Origin: Caulobacter segnis
GTDB taxonomy: Bacteria; Pseudomonadota; Alphaproteobacteria; Caulobacterales; Caulobacteraceae
DNA length: 64,000 nucleotides
Reading direction: 5' to 3'
NCBI RefSeq assembly: GCF_029543125.1
Contig: NZ_JARQWW010000003.1
Span: 310,001-374,000, forward strand
Under the pieces are notes generated by a model. The model was not told the DNA's origin and made no database searches. It worked only from the letters and a program-made list of their open reading frames with translations. Below are positions 24,408 to 34,998 of the stretch, piece after piece (the first letter of the stretch is position 1; each line of letters opens with the position of its first letter). A program made the translations under genes and the position numbers.

Positions 24408-24453
24408 GCGTTTCGGCCGCGCCGAAATGGGGCGGCCGTCCGAAATCTGACAT

Positions 24454-24489
24454 GCGACCGGGCTAGATCAGCCCGGTCGCCAACTTTTT
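24454..24489 (+). terminator. hairpin with delayed T-run between rpsB and tsf
   Basis: GCGACCGGGCT (24454-24464) and AGCCCGGTCGC (24470-24480) form a perfect 11-base stem with loop AGATC. TTTTT follows after a CAAC gap (24485-24489). The 4-base offset suggests an inefficient terminator or mRNA-stabilising element that lets part of the transcription reach tsf. Confidence 0.6.
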
Positions 24490-24504
24490 ATCTGGAGATT
24501 TCTC

Positions 24505-25446
24505 ATGGCTGAGATCACCGCCGCGCTCGTCAAGGAGCTGCGCGAAAAGTCCGGCGTCGGCATGATGGACTGCAAGAAGGCGCTCGCCGAAAACAACGGC
24601 GACATCGACGCGTCCATCGACTGGCTGCGCGCCAAGGGCCTGTCCAAGGCCGCCAAGAAGGCTGACCGCGCCGCCGCCGAAGGCCTCGTGGCCGTCGCCG
24701 TCGTCGAAAACGGCGCTGGCGAAACCGCCACCGCCGTCGAAGTGAACGCCGAAACCGACTTCGTCGCCCGCAACGACCTGTTCCAGACCGCCGCCCGCCA
24801 GATCGCGCAAGCCGCGCTCGGCACCGACGGTTCGATCGAAGCCATCACCAGCGCCAAGCTGGCCGGCGGCGAAACGGCTCAGGAGCACCTGACCAACCTG
24901 ATCGCCACGATCGGCGAGAACATGATGGTCCGCCGCGCCGCCCGTTTCACGGTCGATAACGGCGTCGTCGCGTCGTACATCCACAACGCCACCGCGCCGG
25001 ACCTCGGCCGCATCGGCGTGCTGGTGGCCCTCGACTCGACCGCTTCGGACAAAGCCGCTCTGCGCGACCTGGGCCGCAAGATCGCCATGCACGTGGCCGC
25101 GACCGCTCCGCTGTCGCTGCAGCCGGAAGATCTGGATCCGGCCGCCATCGAGCGTGAAAAGGCCGTGTTCACCGAGCAGGCTCTGGAATCGGGCAAGCCG
25201 GCCGCCGTCGTCGAAAAGATGATCGAAGGCCGCATCCGCAAGTTCCTGGAAGAAGTCGTGCTCGTGAAGCAGGCCTTCGTCATGAACCCGGACCAGACCA
25301 TCGAGCAGCTGCTGGCCGACGCCGGCAAGACGCTCGGCGCTCCGGTGTCGATCAAGGCGTTCACCCGTCTCGCCCTGGGCGAAGGCGTGGAGAAGAAGAC
25401 CGAGGACTTCGCCGCGGAAGTGGCGGCTGTTTCCGGTCAGGGCTAA
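24505..25446 (+). CDS. tsf: translation elongation factor Ts
   Basis: EF-Ts is the nucleotide exchange factor for EF-Tu. The 313-residue protein has the N-terminal UBA-like domain ([20 protein letters not shown]), the TDFVARN motif near residue 82 and two core subdomains. The ribosome site CTGGAGA lies 10 bases before the ATG. A strong terminator follows the stop. Confidence 0.97.
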   Translation: MAEITAALVKELREKSGVGMMDCKKALAENNGDIDASIDWLRAKGLSKAAKKADRAAAEGLVAVAVVENGAGETATAVEVNAETDFVARNDLFQTAARQIAQAALGTDGSIEAITSAKLAGGETAQEHLTNLIATIGENMMVRRAARFTVDNGVVASYIHNATAPDLGRIGVLVALDSTASDKAALRDLGRKIAMHVAATAPLSLQPEDLDPAAIEREKAVFTEQALESGKPAAVVEKMIEGRIRKFLEEVVLVKQAFVMNPDQTIEQLLADAGKTLGAPVSIKAFTRLALGEGVEKKTEDFAAEVAAVSGQG

Positions 25447-25473
25447 GCCCTAGTCAATTAGAGTACCCTATGA

Positions 25474-25510
25474 GGGCGCGGCGCGTTCGACGCGCGCCGC
25501 GCCCTTGTTT
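25474..25510 (+). terminator. rho-independent terminator after tsf
   Basis: GGGCGCGGCGCG (25474-25485) and CGCGCCGCGCCC (25493-25504) form a perfect 12-base stem followed by TTGTTT. pyrH therefore likely has its own promoter or relies on read-through. Confidence 0.85.
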
Positions 25511-25543
25511 ATGTTGCGTCCACGAGTCGACGAGAGCCCGCCC

Positions 25544-26263
25544 ATGACCCTTCAGACGCCCCGCTATCGCAAGATTCTCCTGAAGGTCTCCGGCGAGGTG
25601 CTGATGGGCGACAGCCCGTACGGCATCGACACCAACACCGTCGAGGCGGTGGCTCAGGACATCGCCGAGATCGTCCGCCAGGGCATCCAGCTCAGCCTGG
25701 TGATCGGCGGCGGCAACATCTTCCGCGGCCTGGCCGGCGCGGCCAAGGGCATGGAGCGCGCGAGCGCCGACTACATGGGCATGCTGGCCACGGTCATGAA
25801 CGCCCTGGCCATGCAGGACGCGCTGGAGCGCATCGGCGTCCAGACCCGCGTCCAGTCCGCCATTCCCATGGACACCATCTGCGAGCCCTACATCCGCCGC
25901 CGCGCGCAGCGGCACTTGGAGAAGGGCCGCGTCGTGATCTTCGCCGCCGGCGTCGGCGCGCCGTTCTTCACCACCGACACGGGCGCGGCCCTGCGCGCTG
26001 CTGAAATGGGCGTGGACGCCCTGTTCAAGGGCACCAGCGTGGATGGCGTCTATACCGCCGACCCGAAGAAGGACCCGAGCGCCCAGCGTTACGACCGCTT
26101 GAGCCACCAGGACGTCCTGGCCAAGGATCTGCGGGTCATGGACGCCTCGGCGATCAGCCTGATGCGCGACAGCGCCATCCCGATCGTCGTCTTCTCCATC
26201 AAGGGGCGCGGCAATCTGCTCAGCGTCCTCGCCGGCGATGGCGTGCATACCACCATCGCCTGA
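25544..26263 (+). CDS. pyrH: UMP kinase
   Basis: UMP kinase makes UDP for RNA, DNA and cell-wall precursors. The start at ATG 25544 gives 239 residues beginning [20 protein letters not shown], which matches the family; an upstream TTG at 25505 lies in the terminator T-run and is rejected. Motifs are GGGNIFRG near residue 58, [11 protein letters not shown]-like [19 protein letters not shown], and [14 protein letters not shown]. It begins the pyrH-frr-uppS-cdsA-dxr run. Confidence 0.96.
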   Translation: MTLQTPRYRKILLKVSGEVLMGDSPYGIDTNTVEAVAQDIAEIVRQGIQLSLVIGGGNIFRGLAGAAKGMERASADYMGMLATVMNALAMQDALERIGVQTRVQSAIPMDTICEPYIRRRAQRHLEKGRVVIFAAGVGAPFFTTDTGAALRAAEMGVDALFKGTSVDGVYTADPKKDPSAQRYDRLSHQDVLAKDLRVMDASAISLMRDSAIPIVVFSIKGRGNLLSVLAGDGVHTTIA

Positions 26264-26300
26264 ACCGTCTGACTGAACCGAGAACAAGAGAGAGCCTGAC

Positions 26301-26864
26301 ATGGCCGCTGAGAAGCCCGTTCTGTCGAAGTACAAGGACCGCATGGACAAGGCGGTCGCCGCGCTGAAGGAGGAGTTCGGCTCCCTGCGCACCGGCCGCG
26401 CCTCGGCCAGCCTGCTGGATCAGGTGATGGTCGAAGCCTACGGCTCCATGACCCCGCTGAACGCCGTGGCCAACGTCACCGCGCCCGAGCCGCGCTCGCT
26501 GAGCGTCAGCGTCTGGGACCGAGGCGTCGTGGTGTCGGTGGAGAAGGCGATCCGCGCCGCCGGCCTGGGCCTGAACCCGGTCGTCGATGGTCAGAACCTG
26601 CGCATCCCGATCCCGCCGCTGACCGAAGAGCGCCGCAAGGATCTGGCCAAGCTGGCCGGCAAGTATGCCGAGCAGCAGAAGATCGCCGTCCGCAACGTCC
26701 GCCGCGACGCCAACGACGATCTCAAGAAGGCCGAGAAGGACGCCGTCATCAGCCAGGATGAGCTGAAGAAGATGGAGACCGAGGTCCAGAAGTTCACCGA
26801 CGAAGCGGTGAAGCGCATCGACGAGACCTTGAAAACCAAAGAACAAGAGATCATGCAGGTTTAG
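26301..26864 (+). CDS. frr: ribosome recycling factor
   Basis: RRF splits post-termination ribosomes together with EF-G. The 187-residue protein starts with a basic helix ([20 protein letters not shown]) and has the conserved [12 protein letters not shown] stretch and the [20 protein letters not shown] hinge and helix. The length is standard. AAGAGAGAG upstream can serve as ribosome site. uppS follows after 28 bases. Confidence 0.97.
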   Translation: MAAEKPVLSKYKDRMDKAVAALKEEFGSLRTGRASASLLDQVMVEAYGSMTPLNAVANVTAPEPRSLSVSVWDRGVVVSVEKAIRAAGLGLNPVVDGQNLRIPIPPLTEERRKDLAKLAGKYAEQQKIAVRNVRRDANDDLKKAEKDAVISQDELKKMETEVQKFTDEAVKRIDETLKTKEQEIMQV

Positions 26865-26892
26865 GCCGTCAGGGCTGTCAGGGAAAAGCCGC

Positions 26893-27663
26893 ATGACGAT
26901 GACCGGCCAGCAGAGCGAAGCGCGACCGGCGGACGCCGGGACGGCGCCGCTGCACGTGGCGATCATCATGGACGGCAACGGCCGCTGGGCGAAGCGTCGC
27001 GGCCTGCCGCGCACTTTCGGCCACCGCGAGGGCGTCAAGGCGCTCAAGCGCACGGTCGAAGGGGCCGCCGCTGTCGGCGTCGGCCGACTGACCGTCTTCG
27101 GGTTCTCCACCGAGAACTGGCGGCGTCCCGCCGCCGAGGTCTCCGAACTGATGGGCCTGCTGAAGGCCTATGTGTCGAGCGACTTGGAGCGCCTGGCCAA
27201 GGAAGGGGTGCGGGTCACCATCCTGGGCCGCCGCGAGGGGCTGTCGCCCGACGTGCTGGAAGTGATCGAGCGGGCGGAGCGCCGCACCGCCGAGAACACC
27301 GCCTTCCATCTGCAGGTGGCCTTCAACTATGGCGGCCAGGCCGACATCGTCGACGCTGCGCGCAAGTTCGCCAAGGCGGTCGAGGAGGGGAGGGCCAAGG
27401 CCTCCGATCTCGACGAGGCGCTGTTCGAACGCTCCCTGTCCACCGCCGACGCCCCGCCGCCCGACCTGATCGTGCGCACCAGCGGCGAGCGACGGCTGTC
27501 CAATTTCCTTCTCTGGGAAGGCGCATACGCCGAACTGGTCTTCCAGGACGTGCTGTGGCCCGACTACGGGCCCGAACACCTGAAGGCCGCAATCGCGGAG
27601 TTCGCCACGCGCGAGCGCCGATATGGCGGAGCCATGGTCGATGACGTCCTCGCCGCCGGCTAG
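26893..27663 (+). CDS. uppS: isoprenyl (undecaprenyl) diphosphate synthase
   Basis: This cis-prenyltransferase builds the lipid carrier for peptidoglycan and O-antigen. The 256-residue protein has the catalytic motif IIMDGNGRWAKRRGLPRTFG, with Asp27 as catalytic residue, FGFSTENWRRP near 78 and the C-terminal RTSGERRLSNFLLWEGAYAE. About 20 polar residues precede the core. The end overlaps cdsA by 23 bases when cdsA starts at 27641. Confidence 0.95.
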   Translation: MTMTGQQSEARPADAGTAPLHVAIIMDGNGRWAKRRGLPRTFGHREGVKALKRTVEGAAAVGVGRLTVFGFSTENWRRPAAEVSELMGLLKAYVSSDLERLAKEGVRVTILGRREGLSPDVLEVIERAERRTAENTAFHLQVAFNYGGQADIVDAARKFAKAVEEGRAKASDLDEALFERSLSTADAPPPDLIVRTSGERRLSNFLLWEGAYAELVFQDVLWPDYGPEHLKAAIAEFATRERRYGGAMVDDVLAAG

Positions 27664-28468
27664 ACGCTTCGACTGGAGCAATCTCGGCATTCGCGCCGTC
27701 TCGGCCGTGGTTCTCATCCCCGCGGTCGTCGCGGCCGTCTGGCTGGGCGGCTGGCCGTTCGTGATCATGCTGACCGTCGCCGTGGGCCTGCTGGCTCGCG
27801 AGTGGGGTTTCATGACCGCGCCCAAGTCACCCTATCTGCTGGCGGTGATCATCGGCGTCGCGGTGATGTTCGGCGTGGTGGTGGCGCAGTTCGGCTTCTA
27901 TCGCCTGGCTTGGCTGGCCGCCGTGCTCGGGGCGGCGGCGGCGGGCCTCGCGGCGCGCGGGGCCGTGGAGCGGCGGGCGGATGCGGCCTATGGGGTCGTC
28001 TATCTCGCCCCGGCCTTCATCGCGCTGGTCTGGCTGCGGGCCATGCCGCACGGGATCGGCTGGACGCTGATGGTGTTCATCGTCGCCTGGTCGGCGGACA
28101 TTTTCGCCTTCCTGACCGGCAGCGCCCTGAAGGGCCCGAAGCTGTGGCCGCGCATCTCGCCCAACAAGACCTGGTCGGGCCTGTTCGGCGGCCTTTTGGC
28201 CGCGATCCTGGCCGGCGTTCTGGTCAACTTCATCACGCGCCTCGGCCTCACCTGGCCGCTGGCCGCTCTGGCGGGCCTGGCGGGTGGTGCGGCGACCATG
28301 GCCGGCGACCTTTGGGAATCGTTCCTCAAGCGTCGTTTCGGCGTAAAGGATTCGGGCGATCTGATCCCTGGCCACGGCGGCCTGCTGGATCGCGTCGACG
28401 GTTTGTTGTTCGCCGTGGTGGCCGTCGCCGCCATCCGGCTGATCGTCCACTACGGATGGGCCTTTTGA
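27641..28468 (+). CDS. cdsA: phosphatidate cytidylyltransferase
   Basis: CdsA makes CDP-diacylglycerol for phospholipid synthesis. The ATG at 27641 has GGAG 9 bases upstream and gives 275 residues; an ATG at 27623 would add six residues. The protein has about seven membrane helices. The C-terminal signature is clear: [19 protein letters not shown], then HGGLLDRVD. It overlaps uppS at its start and dxr by 13 bases at its end. Confidence 0.93.
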   Translation: MTSSPPARRFDWSNLGIRAVSAVVLIPAVVAAVWLGGWPFVIMLTVAVGLLAREWGFMTAPKSPYLLAVIIGVAVMFGVVVAQFGFYRLAWLAAVLGAAAAGLAARGAVERRADAAYGVVYLAPAFIALVWLRAMPHGIGWTLMVFIVAWSADIFAFLTGSALKGPKLWPRISPNKTWSGLFGGLLAAILAGVLVNFITRLGLTWPLAALAGLAGGAATMAGDLWESFLKRRFGVKDSGDLIPGHGGLLDRVDGLLFAVVAVAAIRLIVHYGWAF

Positions 28469-29664
28469 GCACGCCGCGTAAAGTTGTGGTGCTCGGCTCC
28501 ACCGGATCGGTGGGGGTGTCCACCCTTGATCTCCTCGAAAAGTCCGCAGCCGAGGTCGAAATTCTCGCCCTGACGGCGGGCGGCAATGTCGACAAGCTGA
28601 TCGAGCAGGCTCTGCGCTGGCGGCCCCAGGTCGCGGTGATCGCGGACGAGGCGCGGCTTTCACAACTGCGAGCCGGCCTGGCCGGCTCGGGCGTCGCCGT
28701 GGCGGGGGGCGCTCAGGCTGTGATCGATGCGGCCGCCATGGGCGCCGACTGGGTCATGTCGGCTATCGTGGGCGCCGCCGGCCTCGCCCCCACCTGGGCG
28801 GCGGCGAAAACCGGCGCGGTCGTGGCCCTGGCCAACAAGGAAAGCCTGGTCTGCGTAGGCCCGGCGCTGATCGAGACGGCGCGCGCCGCCGGCGGGACGG
28901 TGATTCCCGTCGATTCCGAGCATTCGGCGATCTTCCAGGTGCTGCAGCCCGCGTGCGTGGACAAGGTGACGCGCCTGATCCTGACGGCCTCCGGCGGCCC
29001 GTTCCGCAGCGCCAGCTTGGCCGCGATGCGTGCAGCGACCCCGGCTCAAGCCAAGGCTCATCCAAATTGGTCGATGGGCGCCAAGATTTCGATCGATTCC
29101 GCGACCATGATGAACAAGGGCCTCGAGATGATCGAGGCGTCGTACCTGTTCGCCATGCCGCCGGAGCGGATCGACGTCTTGATACATCCGCAGTCCGTGA
29201 TCCACAGCATGGTCGAATATGCTGACGGCTCGACCCTGGCGCAGCTGGGCGTGCCTGACATGCGCCCGCCGATCGCCTGCGCCTTCGCCTGGCCGGACAG
29301 GCTGGAGTGGCCCGCGCCCAGGCTGGATCTGGCCAAGATGGGCCAACTGACTTTCGAGGCGCCGGACGAAGAACGCTTCCCCGCCATCGCCATCGCGCGC
29401 CAGGCGCTGCGGGCCGGGCAGGGAGCCACCACGGCGATGAATGCGGCCAATGAGGCGGCCGTCGCCGCCTTCCTTGACCACAGGATCGGCTTTCTCGATA
29501 TTGCCGCCGCCGTGACCGAGACTGTTGAACGTCTCGACCGCGACGGGGAACTGATCGCGGGGGCGAGCAGCGACGTGTTGGAGAACGCGATGACGATCGA
29601 CCGACGCGCCCGTCAGAGAGCGGGTGAAGTCATCGACCGCCTGCGTCTTCTGGCTCACGGTTAG
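28456..29664 (+). CDS. dxr: 1-deoxy-D-xylulose 5-phosphate reductoisomerase
   Basis: Dxr catalyses the committed MEP step of isoprenoid synthesis, which supplies the UppS substrate. The ATG at 28456 gives 402 residues starting [20 protein letters not shown], the NADPH-binding loop. Other motifs are LANKESLVC, the metal-site DSEHSAIFQ and [18 protein letters not shown]. It overlaps cdsA by 13 bases. The much longer open frame upstream is a shadow of cdsA. Confidence 0.95.
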   Translation: MGLLSTPRKVVVLGSTGSVGVSTLDLLEKSAAEVEILALTAGGNVDKLIEQALRWRPQVAVIADEARLSQLRAGLAGSGVAVAGGAQAVIDAAAMGADWVMSAIVGAAGLAPTWAAAKTGAVVALANKESLVCVGPALIETARAAGGTVIPVDSEHSAIFQVLQPACVDKVTRLILTASGGPFRSASLAAMRAATPAQAKAHPNWSMGAKISIDSATMMNKGLEMIEASYLFAMPPERIDVLIHPQSVIHSMVEYADGSTLAQLGVPDMRPPIACAFAWPDRLEWPAPRLDLAKMGQLTFEAPDEERFPAIAIARQALRAGQGATTAMNAANEAAVAAFLDHRIGFLDIAAAVTETVERLDRDGELIAGASSDVLENAMTIDRRARQRAGEVIDRLRLLAHG

Positions 29665-29673
29665 GAAGACCCA

Positions 29674-30891
29674 ATGCTCGGCTTCGCCCAGACGGCGCTG
29701 ACCTACATCATTCCGTTCCTGTTCGTGCTGACCCTGGTGGTCACGGTGCACGAGCTCGGCCACTTCCTGGTGGCCAAGTGGTTCGGGGTCGCCATCGACC
29801 GCTTCGCCATCGGCTTCGGCCGTCCGATCTTCCAGCGTGTGGACCGCTCCGGCGTCGAATGGCGCATCGGCTGGGCCCCCCTGGGCGGTTATGTCCGCTT
29901 TTCGGGGGACGACAACGCCGCCAGCGTGCCGGATCAGGAAGACCTGGATCATCTGCGCAGCCAGATCACCCGCGTTGAGGGCGCGCAGGCGGTCAGCAAG
30001 TACTATCACTTCAAGCCTCTATGGCAGCGAGCCTGCATCGCCGCGGCTGGCCCCATGGCCAACTTCATCCTCGCGGTCTTCCTCTTCGCCCTGCTGCTCA
30101 GCACGGTGGGCGAGATCACCCATCCGGCCCGTGTCACCGGCGTTGCGCCGGGCGGTGCGGCCGCGGCCGCCGGCTTCCAGCCGGGCGACGTCGTGCTCGA
30201 GGCGGACGGCCGGAAGATTCGCAGCTTCGAGGACCTTGAGCGCTACATCATCGTGCGCGCCAACGTGCCGATCCAGTTCGAGATCGACCGTGGAGGGCGC
30301 ACTGTCGACCTGACCGCGACGCCAGCCATGGTTCGCGACGTGGATCCCACCGGCGGCAGCCAGGAAGTCGGCCGCCTGGGGATCAGCAGCCAGGTCACCG
30401 CTTCCGACGTGGTCCGCACCCGCTACAATCCCGTCGAAGCCGTGGTCGTGGGCGCCCGCAAGACCTGGGAGGTGCTGGACACCACCATCTATTACCTGGG
30501 CCGTCTGGTGACGGGTCAGGTCTCGGCCGAACAACTCGGCGGCCCCATCCGCATTGCTCAGGCGTCCGGCGCGGTGGCGCAAGCCGGCGCGGAAGGCGCG
30601 CCTGACTTCGGCTTCATGCTGCTGGGCGCCTTCGTCTCATTGCTGGGTCTGGCGGCGGTGCTTTCTGTCAGCATCGGCTTCATGAATCTCCTGCCGATTC
30701 CCGTGCTCGATGGCGGGCATCTGCTCTTCTACGCCTACGAGGCGGTCGCACGGCGTCCCTTGGGCGCCAAGGTCCAGGCGGCCGGATATCGCGTAGGCCT
30801 TGCGCTGCTCCTCGGATTCATGTTGTTCGCGACGTGGAACGATCTGCAGCGCTTGCGAGTGTTCCAATTCCTCGGCGGCTTGTTCTCCTGA
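29674..30891 (+). CDS. rseP: RIP zinc metalloprotease RseP
   Basis: RseP is the inner-membrane site-2 protease that cleaves membrane-anchored regulators and remnant signal peptides. The 405-residue protein has HELGH (H26, E27, H30) in the first helix and NLLPIPVLDGGHL near residue 335, which supplies the third zinc ligand. One PDZ domain is visible (around 150-190), whereas E. coli RseP has two and is about 450 residues. It precedes bamA, a classic arrangement. Confidence 0.94.
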   Translation: MLGFAQTALTYIIPFLFVLTLVVTVHELGHFLVAKWFGVAIDRFAIGFGRPIFQRVDRSGVEWRIGWAPLGGYVRFSGDDNAASVPDQEDLDHLRSQITRVEGAQAVSKYYHFKPLWQRACIAAAGPMANFILAVFLFALLLSTVGEITHPARVTGVAPGGAAAAAGFQPGDVVLEADGRKIRSFEDLERYIIVRANVPIQFEIDRGGRTVDLTATPAMVRDVDPTGGSQEVGRLGISSQVTASDVVRTRYNPVEAVVVGARKTWEVLDTTIYYLGRLVTGQVSAEQLGGPIRIAQASGAVAQAGAEGAPDFGFMLLGAFVSLLGLAAVLSVSIGFMNLLPIPVLDGGHLLFYAYEAVARRPLGAKVQAAGYRVGLALLLGFMLFATWNDLQRLRVFQFLGGLFS

Positions 30892-30908
30892 GCGCCCGCC
30901 CACCGGTC

Positions 30909-33269
30909 ATGGCTTATCCAATGAAGAATCCCCGCGTTCGTCGCGCCGCGCTTTTCTCCGGCTTCGCGCTCCTTCTGGGCTCGACGGCCATGACGGCGCC
31001 GACGACGGTCATGGCCCAGGTCCAGCAGACCGGCGTCGTCCAGCGCATCGTGGTGCAGGGCAACGAGCGGATCGAGCAGGGGACGGTGACCTCCTACCTG
31101 CCGATTCAGATCGGCGACACGGTCGATCCGGCCCGCCTCGACTTGGCGGTGAAGACCCTGTTCCGCACCGACCTGTTCGCCGACGTGGCCATGCAGATGC
31201 AGGGCACGGATCTGGTGATCCAGGTCGTCGAGAACCCGATCATCAACCAGGTCGTGTTCGAGGGGAACTCGGCCATGAAGGAAGACAAGCTGCGGGACGA
31301 GGTGACCATCCGTCCGCGCGGCATCTTCACCCGCGCCAAGGTTCAGCAGGACGTCCAGCGCATCATCGAACTTTATCGCCGCTCGGGCCGCATCTCAGCG
31401 ACCGTGACGCCGAAGGTGGTCGAACTGCCGCAAAAGCGCGTCGACCTGGTCTTCGAAATCAATGAAGGCCCGAAAAGCGGCGTCCTGAACGTCAATTTCA
31501 TCGGCAATCGCGAATTCTCGGACAACGACCTGCGCGACGTGGTCGTGACCGAGGAAAGCCGCCTGCTGAAGTTCTTCTCGTCGAACAACAACTACGATCC
31601 GGACCGGATCGAGTACGACAAGGAGCAGCTGCGCAAGCACTACCGCAACCGCGGCTACTATGATTTCCGCGTCATCTCGGCGGTGGCCGAGCTGTCGCCG
31701 GACAAGAACGGCTTCGTGATCACCTACACGATCGACGAAGGCCAGGAATACAAGTTTGGCAAGATCTCGGTGGACACCGAGAACAAGAAGCTCGACGGAC
31801 AGATCCTGGCGGCGATCCTGCCGATCCGCTCGGGCGAGCTGTACGAAGACCAGCGCATCGAACAAGCGACGGACTCGCTGACCTTCGCCGCCGGCGCTGC
31901 GGGCTTCGCCTTCGTGGATGTCCGTCCGCGCTACACGCCGAACCGCGAGAACAAGACCGTCGACGTGACCTTCCTGGTCCGCGAAGGTCCGCGCGTCTAC
32001 ATCGACCGTATCGACATCGTCGGCAACACCCGCACCCTGGACACCGTCGTCCGCCGCGAAATGAACGTGGCCGAGGGCGACGCCTACAACCGCGTGCTGG
32101 TGGACCGTTCGCGCAACCAGATCCGCGCCCTTGGCTTCTTCAAGGACGTGACGATCGACGAACAGCCGAGCGCCCAGCCGGACCGCACCACCCTGCGCGT
32201 GCAGGTGGAGGAGCAGCCGACCGGCGAACTGTCCTTCAGCGCGGGCTACAGCTCGGTGGAAAAGGCGGTCATCGACCTCGGCATCACCGAGCGCAACTTC
32301 CGCGGCCGTGGCCAGAACGTCCGCGGCCGCGTTTCGGTCGGTTCGCTGCGTCAGCAGGTGGACCTGGGCTTCACCGAGCCGCGCTTCATGGGCCGCGACC
32401 TGCGGGCCGGCATCGACCTGTTCTCGTTCCGCTACGATCTGAGCGAGTTCGCCGCCTATGACACCAAGTCGCTGGGCGGCACCCTGCGCGTCGGCTTCCC
32501 GCTGACCCAGAACGCGTCGATGACGATGCGCTACCAGCTGAAGACCGACGACGTCATGATCGGCGACGAGTACTGCTCAGGCGGCTCCGTCTCGCAGATC
32601 TTGTGCCGTCAGCGCGGTTCGTTCGTGACCTCGCTCGTCGGCTACGGTCTGCGCCTGGATCGCCGGAACGACCCGATCAACCCGACGCGCGGCTTCTACG
32701 GCGACTTCACCCAGGATCTCGCCGGCTTCGGCGGCGACATGAACTACCTGAAGACCGAGGTCGGCGGCGGCTGGTTCCACGGCTTCAACAAGGACTTCAT
32801 CCTCAGCTTCGTGGGCACGGCCGGCTATATTGAAGGCTGGAGCGGCGACAGCATCCGGATCAACGACCGCTTCTACAAGGGCGGCAACACGTTCCGCGGC
32901 TTCGAAATCGCCGGCATCGGTCCGCGCGACACCTCGGGCAACGACGACGCCCTGGGCGGCAAGCTGTACGCCATCGGCACGTTCGAACTGACGATCCCGA
33001 CCTACCTGCCGGAACAGTACGGCATCAAGGCGTCGCTCTTCAGCGACTTCGGCACCGTCGGCATGCTCGACGACGAAGATAAGCAAGAACAGCCTGGCGT
33101 GTTCGACAACTTCATTCGGGACGATCTGTCCCTGCGCGCTTCAGCGGGCGTCAGCATCCACTGGCGTTCGCCCATGGGCCCCATCCGTTTCGACTTCAGC
33201 CGAATTTTGGCCAAAGAAGATTACGATAGGACCGAAACGTTCCGGTTCTCCACCTCCACAAGGTTCTAA
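30909..33269 (+). CDS. bamA: outer membrane protein assembly factor BamA
   Basis: BamA inserts beta-barrel proteins into the outer membrane. The ATG at 30909 gives 786 residues with a signal peptide ending near TVMAQVQQTG. Five POTRA domains follow, the first starting VVQRIVVQGNERIEQGTVTS, then a C-terminal 16-strand barrel with the conserved KGGNTFRGFEIAGIGPRD (lid/loop 6) and the final aromatic strand TFRFSTSTRF. A second ATG at 30921 is possible. ompH follows 5 bases later. Confidence 0.96.
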   Translation: MAYPMKNPRVRRAALFSGFALLLGSTAMTAPTTVMAQVQQTGVVQRIVVQGNERIEQGTVTSYLPIQIGDTVDPARLDLAVKTLFRTDLFADVAMQMQGTDLVIQVVENPIINQVVFEGNSAMKEDKLRDEVTIRPRGIFTRAKVQQDVQRIIELYRRSGRISATVTPKVVELPQKRVDLVFEINEGPKSGVLNVNFIGNREFSDNDLRDVVVTEESRLLKFFSSNNNYDPDRIEYDKEQLRKHYRNRGYYDFRVISAVAELSPDKNGFVITYTIDEGQEYKFGKISVDTENKKLDGQILAAILPIRSGELYEDQRIEQATDSLTFAAGAAGFAFVDVRPRYTPNRENKTVDVTFLVREGPRVYIDRIDIVGNTRTLDTVVRREMNVAEGDAYNRVLVDRSRNQIRALGFFKDVTIDEQPSAQPDRTTLRVQVEEQPTGELSFSAGYSSVEKAVIDLGITERNFRGRGQNVRGRVSVGSLRQQVDLGFTEPRFMGRDLRAGIDLFSFRYDLSEFAAYDTKSLGGTLRVGFPLTQNASMTMRYQLKTDDVMIGDEYCSGGSVSQILCRQRGSFVTSLVGYGLRLDRRNDPINPTRGFYGDFTQDLAGFGGDMNYLKTEVGGGWFHGFNKDFILSFVGTAGYIEGWSGDSIRINDRFYKGGNTFRGFEIAGIGPRDTSGNDDALGGKLYAIGTFELTIPTYLPEQYGIKASLFSDFGTVGMLDDEDKQEQPGVFDNFIRDDLSLRASAGVSIHWRSPMGPIRFDFSRILAKEDYDRTETFRFSTSTRF

Positions 33270-33274
33270 GCTCC

Positions 33275-33922
33275 ATGACCCTCCGCAACATCGTCGCGAC
33301 CGCCTCCGGCGTGGTCGCCGGTCTCGCCATCGCGTCGACCGCGCTGGCCCAGACCCAAGCTCCGGCCGCTGTCCCGGCTGCTCCGGCCATGACCCATGGC
33401 GCGGCCATCCCCGGCATGTGCCTGTTCTCCAGCGCCGCCGTGGTCGCCAATTCGGCCGTCGGCAAAGCCGTGAACACCCGCCTGCAACAGATCGCCACCC
33501 AGGTGAACTCCGAGCTGACGACCGAGCGCACCGCGCTTGAGACCGAAGCCAAGACCCTGGAGACCCAGCGCGCCACGCTCGACCAGAACACCCTGGAACA
33601 GCGCGCCGCCGCCCTGCAGGTCAAGGCGAACGCCTTTGAGCGCAAGGCCCAGCTGCGTCAGCGCGAAGTCGCCGCCACCGAGCAGAAGGCGCTGAACCGC
33701 GTCGCCACCGAGATGAACCCGATCGTGCGTCAGGTTTATCAGGCTCAGAAGTGCGCCGTTCTGGTCGATCAGAACGCCGTTCTGGTGGGCAACCCGGCCA
33801 TGTCGATCAACGATCAGGTCGTCCAGGGCCTGAACGGCAAGATTCAGACCTTCGCTTTCGACCGCGAACGTCTGGACCAGCCGGCTCCCGCCGCCCAAAC
33901 TACGCCGCCTGCGCGTAAGTGA
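33275..33922 (+). CDS. OmpH/Skp-family periplasmic chaperone
   Basis: Skp-type chaperones hold unfolded outer membrane proteins on the way to BamA. The 215-residue protein has a signal peptide (cleavage near ALAQTQ), an alanine/proline-rich spacer, and a long coiled-coil hairpin (about 60-150) rich in Gln, Glu and Ala. Two cysteines, C49 and C160, flank the coiled coil and could form a disulfide; E. coli Skp has no such pair. It sits between bamA and lpxD as in most proteobacteria. Confidence 0.88.
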   Translation: MTLRNIVATASGVVAGLAIASTALAQTQAPAAVPAAPAMTHGAAIPGMCLFSSAAVVANSAVGKAVNTRLQQIATQVNSELTTERTALETEAKTLETQRATLDQNTLEQRAAALQVKANAFERKAQLRQREVAATEQKALNRVATEMNPIVRQVYQAQKCAVLVDQNAVLVGNPAMSINDQVVQGLNGKIQTFAFDRERLDQPAPAAQTTPPARK

Positions 33923-33972
33923 GTCTCGCCCGCGTCGCGGCGCGGGACCTTAGAGACGGATTGAGAACAGCC

Positions 33973-34998
33973 ATGCCCGACCCGCGCTTTTACGAAGACC
34001 TGGGTCCGGCCACGCTTTCGGAGCTGGCCCGCCTCACCGGCGGCCAGCTTCTTTCGTCTGAACGGGCCGATTTGGCGATCAGGTCTGTCGCGCCGCTGGC
34101 GCGCGCCGACGCCGACAGCATCGGGTTCTTCTCCGACAAGCGTTACGTCGCTGATCTGAAGGCGACCAAGGCCGGGGCCTGCTTCGTCACCCAGGCGGTG
34201 GCGGGCGATGTGCCCGAGGGCTGCGCCGCGGTTGTCGTGGATCGTCCCCAGGTCGCCTGGGCCGCCGCCGCCAATCGCTTGCACCGCGCCCGACGTTTCG
34301 AGACCGGTGTTCAGGCGGTGGATCCCACCGCGAGGCTGGAAGAGGGCGTACTGGTGTCTCCAGGCGTCGTCATCGGTGCGGACGTCCAGATCGGGCGCGG
34401 CACGCGCATCGGCCCAGGCGTGGTGATCGGTCCAGGGGTCACGATCGGCCGCGACTGCGAGATCAGCGCCCGGGCGGTGATCGGCTTCGCCATGATCGGC
34501 GACCGCGTTCGCATCTATGCCGGCGCCGTCATCGGCGAGGCGGGATTCGGCGCGACGGTCAGCGCCAGCGGGATCATCGACCTGCCGCAGCTCGGCCGCG
34601 TTCTGCTGCAGGACAACGTCACGCTTGGCGCCAATTGCTGCATCGACCGCGGCGCCTATGACGACACCGTGGTGGGCGAGAACACCAAGATCGACAACCT
34701 CGTGCACATCGCCCACAACGTCCGTATCGGTCGCAACTGCTTGTTGGCGGCCTATACGGGCATCTCGGGCAGCACCATCGTGGGTGATGGGGTGAGCATG
34801 GGGGGGCAGGCCGGTGTGGCGGACCACCTGGTCATCGGCGATGGCGCGCGCATCGGCGCGGCCGCCGGGGTGATGAAGAACGTGCCGGCCGGCGAAACCT
34901 GGGGCGGATTTCCCGCCCAGCCGATCCGACAATGGTTGCGGGAGACCGCGTGGCTTGCGCGCATGGCGGCGGGCCGCAAATCCGGGGGTGTTGAATGA
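33973..34998 (+). CDS. lpxD: UDP-3-O-acylglucosamine N-acyltransferase
   Basis: LpxD adds the second acyl chain in lipid A synthesis. The ATG at 33973 gives 341 residues starting [18 protein letters not shown]; a GTG at 33919 overlapping the ompH stop is possible but less likely. The N-terminal uridine-binding domain is followed by left-handed beta-helix hexapeptide repeats (for example [10 protein letters not shown]). The catalytic histidine region is [14 protein letters not shown]. It overlaps fabZ by 4 bases. Confidence 0.95.
   Translation: MPDPRFYEDLGPATLSELARLTGGQLLSSERADLAIRSVAPLARADADSIGFFSDKRYVADLKATKAGACFVTQAVAGDVPEGCAAVVVDRPQVAWAAAANRLHRARRFETGVQAVDPTARLEEGVLVSPGVVIGADVQIGRGTRIGPGVVIGPGVTIGRDCEISARAVIGFAMIGDRVRIYAGAVIGEAGFGATVSASGIIDLPQLGRVLLQDNVTLGANCCIDRGAYDDTVVGENTKIDNLVHIAHNVRIGRNCLLAAYTGISGSTIVGDGVSMGGQAGVADHLVIGDGARIGAAAGVMKNVPAGETWGGFPAQPIRQWLRETAWLARMAAGRKSGGVE

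Noticed and set aside
25505-25543. TTG start for pyrH at 25505
   Set aside because: It lies in the T-run of the tsf terminator; the ATG at 25544 matches the family start.
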